From Natronococcus occultus SP4 (GTDB lineage: Archaea; Halobacteriota; Halobacteria; Halobacteriales; Natrialbaceae), in contig NC_019974.1 in NCBI RefSeq assembly GCF_000328685.1, positions 3,029,001 to 3,093,000 of the forward strand: a stretch of DNA of 64,000 nucleotides, given 5' to 3'. A program made the translations under genes and the position numbers. The notes beneath the pieces were generated by a model. That model was given only the letters and a program-made list of their open reading frames with translations. It was not told the DNA's origin and ran no database searches. Positions 62,741 through 64,000 of the stretch are shown here, piece after piece; the first letter of the stretch is position 1; each line of letters begins with the position of its first letter.

Positions 62741-63104
62741 GGTACACACTCTCGCTCCGTTATCGCATATAACTTCCGCTCGCAGCCCGAACACCGAAAA
62801 GCGGCCGAGCCGAATTCGTTACCGCCGGGAGATACGTCTCCCATGAACTGATTCAGCATGTGCAAAAGAGAGGCAGACCGGGAGTATAGAGCTTCGTGTC
62901 GGAGGTCTGCTGTGAGAATACCTGGGCGGAGGGTTCGAAGAGATAATTATATCGCCCTCTAATTACACAAGTACCTCTGTAAACACCATCGGAACAGAGA
63001 GGAGACTGGCCTTATCCAAATCCGGAGTCTTTTGGCAATCCTGAAAGGCGGACACCACCCTGCCGACCGAAACAGTTATTTCGAGCCGGCTTATGGTACG
63101 ATTC
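62741..63104. other. divergent promoter region of iclR and the dehydrogenase
   Basis: 364 bp, no gene. It contains a 22-bp palindrome copy (62962-62983) and a TATA-like TAATTATAT at 62944-62952. Likely control region for both genes. Confidence 0.55.
62962..62983. promoter_or_regulatory. 22-bp palindrome family, copy 5
   Basis: ATTACA-CA-AGTACC-TC-TGTAAA, between the divergent iclR and dehydrogenase genes. It sits in the position expected of an operator for one or both. Confidence 0.55.
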
Positions 63105-64000
63105 ATGGTTCAGTTAGAGACGCTTCCGGACAGCGGCGAAGTACAGAACTATGTTGGTGGGAGTTGGCACACGCCAGAGAGCGACGAGGGACGCGACGTC
63201 ATCAACCCCGCAACGACGGAACGGCTCGCCCACGTCTCGTTCAGCTCCGAGCACGATATCGACCGTGCCGTCGAAACGGCCACTGAAGCGTTCGAGGACT
63301 GGTCCGCCCGGCCCGTCGAAGACCGGATTCAACCCCTCTTCGAGCTGAAGCAGCTCCTCGAGGAACACCAGAACGAGCTCGCGGAAATAGTCGCTCAGGA
63401 GCACGGAAAGACGGTCGACGAAGCCGCTGGCGAGATCCGCCGAGGTATCGAGAACGTGGAGGTCGCGTGCGGAATACCGACGATGATGCAGGGGGGGACG
63501 CTTCTCAACGCTGCTCCCGAAATCGACGAGAGCGCCGTTCGAAAACCGCTGGGAGTGTTCACCGCGATCACCCCGTTCAATTTCCCGGCGATGATTCCCC
63601 TGTGGTTCCTTCCGTACGCCGTTGCGACCGGAAACAGCTTTATTCTGAAGCCAAGCGAACAGGATCCGCTGGTAGCTCAGCGAATGTTCGAGCTCATCGA
63701 CCAGGCCGGATTCCCTGACGGGGTCGTCCAGCTCGTTAACGGCGGTGTCGATACCGTCAACTCGCTGTTAGACCACGACGAAATCGTCGGCGCGTCTTTC
63801 GTCGGGAGTACGCCTGTCGCGAAGACAATCTACGAACGGGCCGCTCAGAACGGCAAACGCGTCCAGGCCCAGGGTGGTGCGAAAAACCATATTATCGTCA
63901 CGGAGACGGCCGACCTGGATTTCGCAGCCGAAAAAACGGTGGGTTCGGCGTTCGCCTGTGCTGGTGAGCGGTGTCTGGCAAACGACGTCGTCGTCGTCGA
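63105..64000 (+). CDS. CoA-acylating methylmalonate-semialdehyde dehydrogenase type ALDH, 5' part
   Basis: The gene runs off the window; 298 residues are visible. It begins MVQLETLPDSGEVQNYVGGS. The segment ITPFNFPAMIPLWFLPYAVA near residues 156-175, FILKPSEQDPLVAQRMFELI and ASFVGSTPVAKTIYERA are characteristic of the MmsA branch. The catalytic Cys is at about residue 290 in CAGERCLAND. MmsA enzymes convert malonate or methylmalonate semialdehyde to acetyl- or propionyl-CoA. Another possible start is ATG 63093, four codons upstream. Link to the pentose pathway is not clear; it may belong to inositol or amino acid breakdown. Confidence 0.9.
   Translation, partial: MVQLETLPDSGEVQNYVGGSWHTPESDEGRDVINPATTERLAHVSFSSEHDIDRAVETATEAFEDWSARPVEDRIQPLFELKQLLEEHQNELAEIVAQEHGKTVDEAAGEIRRGIENVEVACGIPTMMQGGTLLNAAPEIDESAVRKPLGVFTAITPFNFPAMIPLWFLPYAVATGNSFILKPSEQDPLVAQRMFELIDQAGFPDGVVQLVNGGVDTVNSLLDHDEIVGASFVGSTPVAKTIYERAAQNGKRVQAQGGAKNHIIVTETADLDFAAEKTVGSAFACAGERCLANDVVVV

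Noticed and set aside
1-64000. CRISPR arrays, tRNA and rRNA genes
   Set aside because: No regularly spaced repeats with unique spacers, no cloverleaf-type sequence with CCA-proximal consensus and no rRNA-like conserved blocks were noticed by eye. A covariance-model scan would be decisive.

Overview
The window is a stretch of haloarchaeal chromosome or megaplasmid. The evidence is the strongly acidic proteome, the GC-rich codon use in the core genes, Tat-type lipoprotein signals (twin arginine followed by a lipobox Cys), archaeal TATA-type promoters with leaderless starts, a group II-like chaperonin, several haloarchaeal-type IclR regulators and degenerate haloarchaeal IS6-family transposases. 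Order and genus are not determined; the style resembles Natrialbales-type genomes, but that is an impression. No rRNA, tRNA or CRISPR array was seen.

Region 1 (1-3.9 kb) is AT-richer. It holds the 3' part of a BCCT osmolyte transporter, a creatininase-family hydrolase, a universal stress protein and a decayed IS6 transposase. Region 2 (3.9-8.1 kb) is very GC-rich: a hydantoinase/carbamoylase amidase and an M20 amidohydrolase converge, followed by a coupled pair of membrane proteins (DUF5058 type plus an unnamed partner) that may be a transporter. Region 3 (8.2-12.1 kb) has an orphan IS630-like HTH protein, a PAS histidine kinase, a PAS-GAF protein and an IclR regulator. Region 4 (12.1-20.9 kb, minus strand) is one long probable operon: a Liv/HAAT-type ABC transporter (binding protein, two permeases, two ATPases), a PQQ-type beta-propeller lipoprotein, a TIM-barrel 'PEP hydrolase-like' protein and a UPF0261/Tm-1-like ATP-binding protein. 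The last two are separated by one base.

Region 5 (22-38.9 kb) is a nearly complete purine catabolic island: MocA-like cytidylyltransferase, HTH regulator, NCS2 nucleobase permease, three-subunit xanthine dehydrogenase, guanine deaminase-like amidohydrolase, XdhC, a DUF3830 protein, a hydantoinase/carbamoylase amidase (probable allantoate amidohydrolase), IclR, UraD, uricase, UraH and allantoinase. Together they would take guanine/xanthine through urate and allantoin to allantoate and ureidoglycine-level products.

Region 6 (38.9-40.5 kb) is gene-poor, with a second decayed IS6 transposase and a 311-bp segment bounded by 24-bp direct repeats. Region 7 (40.5-64 kb) is a xylan and pentose island: IclR, the oxidative pentose enzymes (XacE-like, XacF-like, XacD-like), a Tat-exported GH10 xylanase, a GH3 glycosidase, a Gfo6-type xylose dehydrogenase, a carbohydrate ABC transporter (binding protein, two permeases, one ATPase), a membrane protein, a divergent chaperonin, a 64-residue membrane protein, a GH42 beta-galactosidase, another IclR and the 5' part of a methylmalonate-semialdehyde-type dehydrogenase. 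Extracellular xylan would be cut by GH10, imported as oligomers, hydrolysed by GH3/GH42, and pentose oxidised to alpha-ketoglutarate.

The most notable unexplained signal is a 22-bp palindrome (TTTACA-N2-AGTACT-N2-TGTAAA) that recurs five times, only in intergenic DNA.
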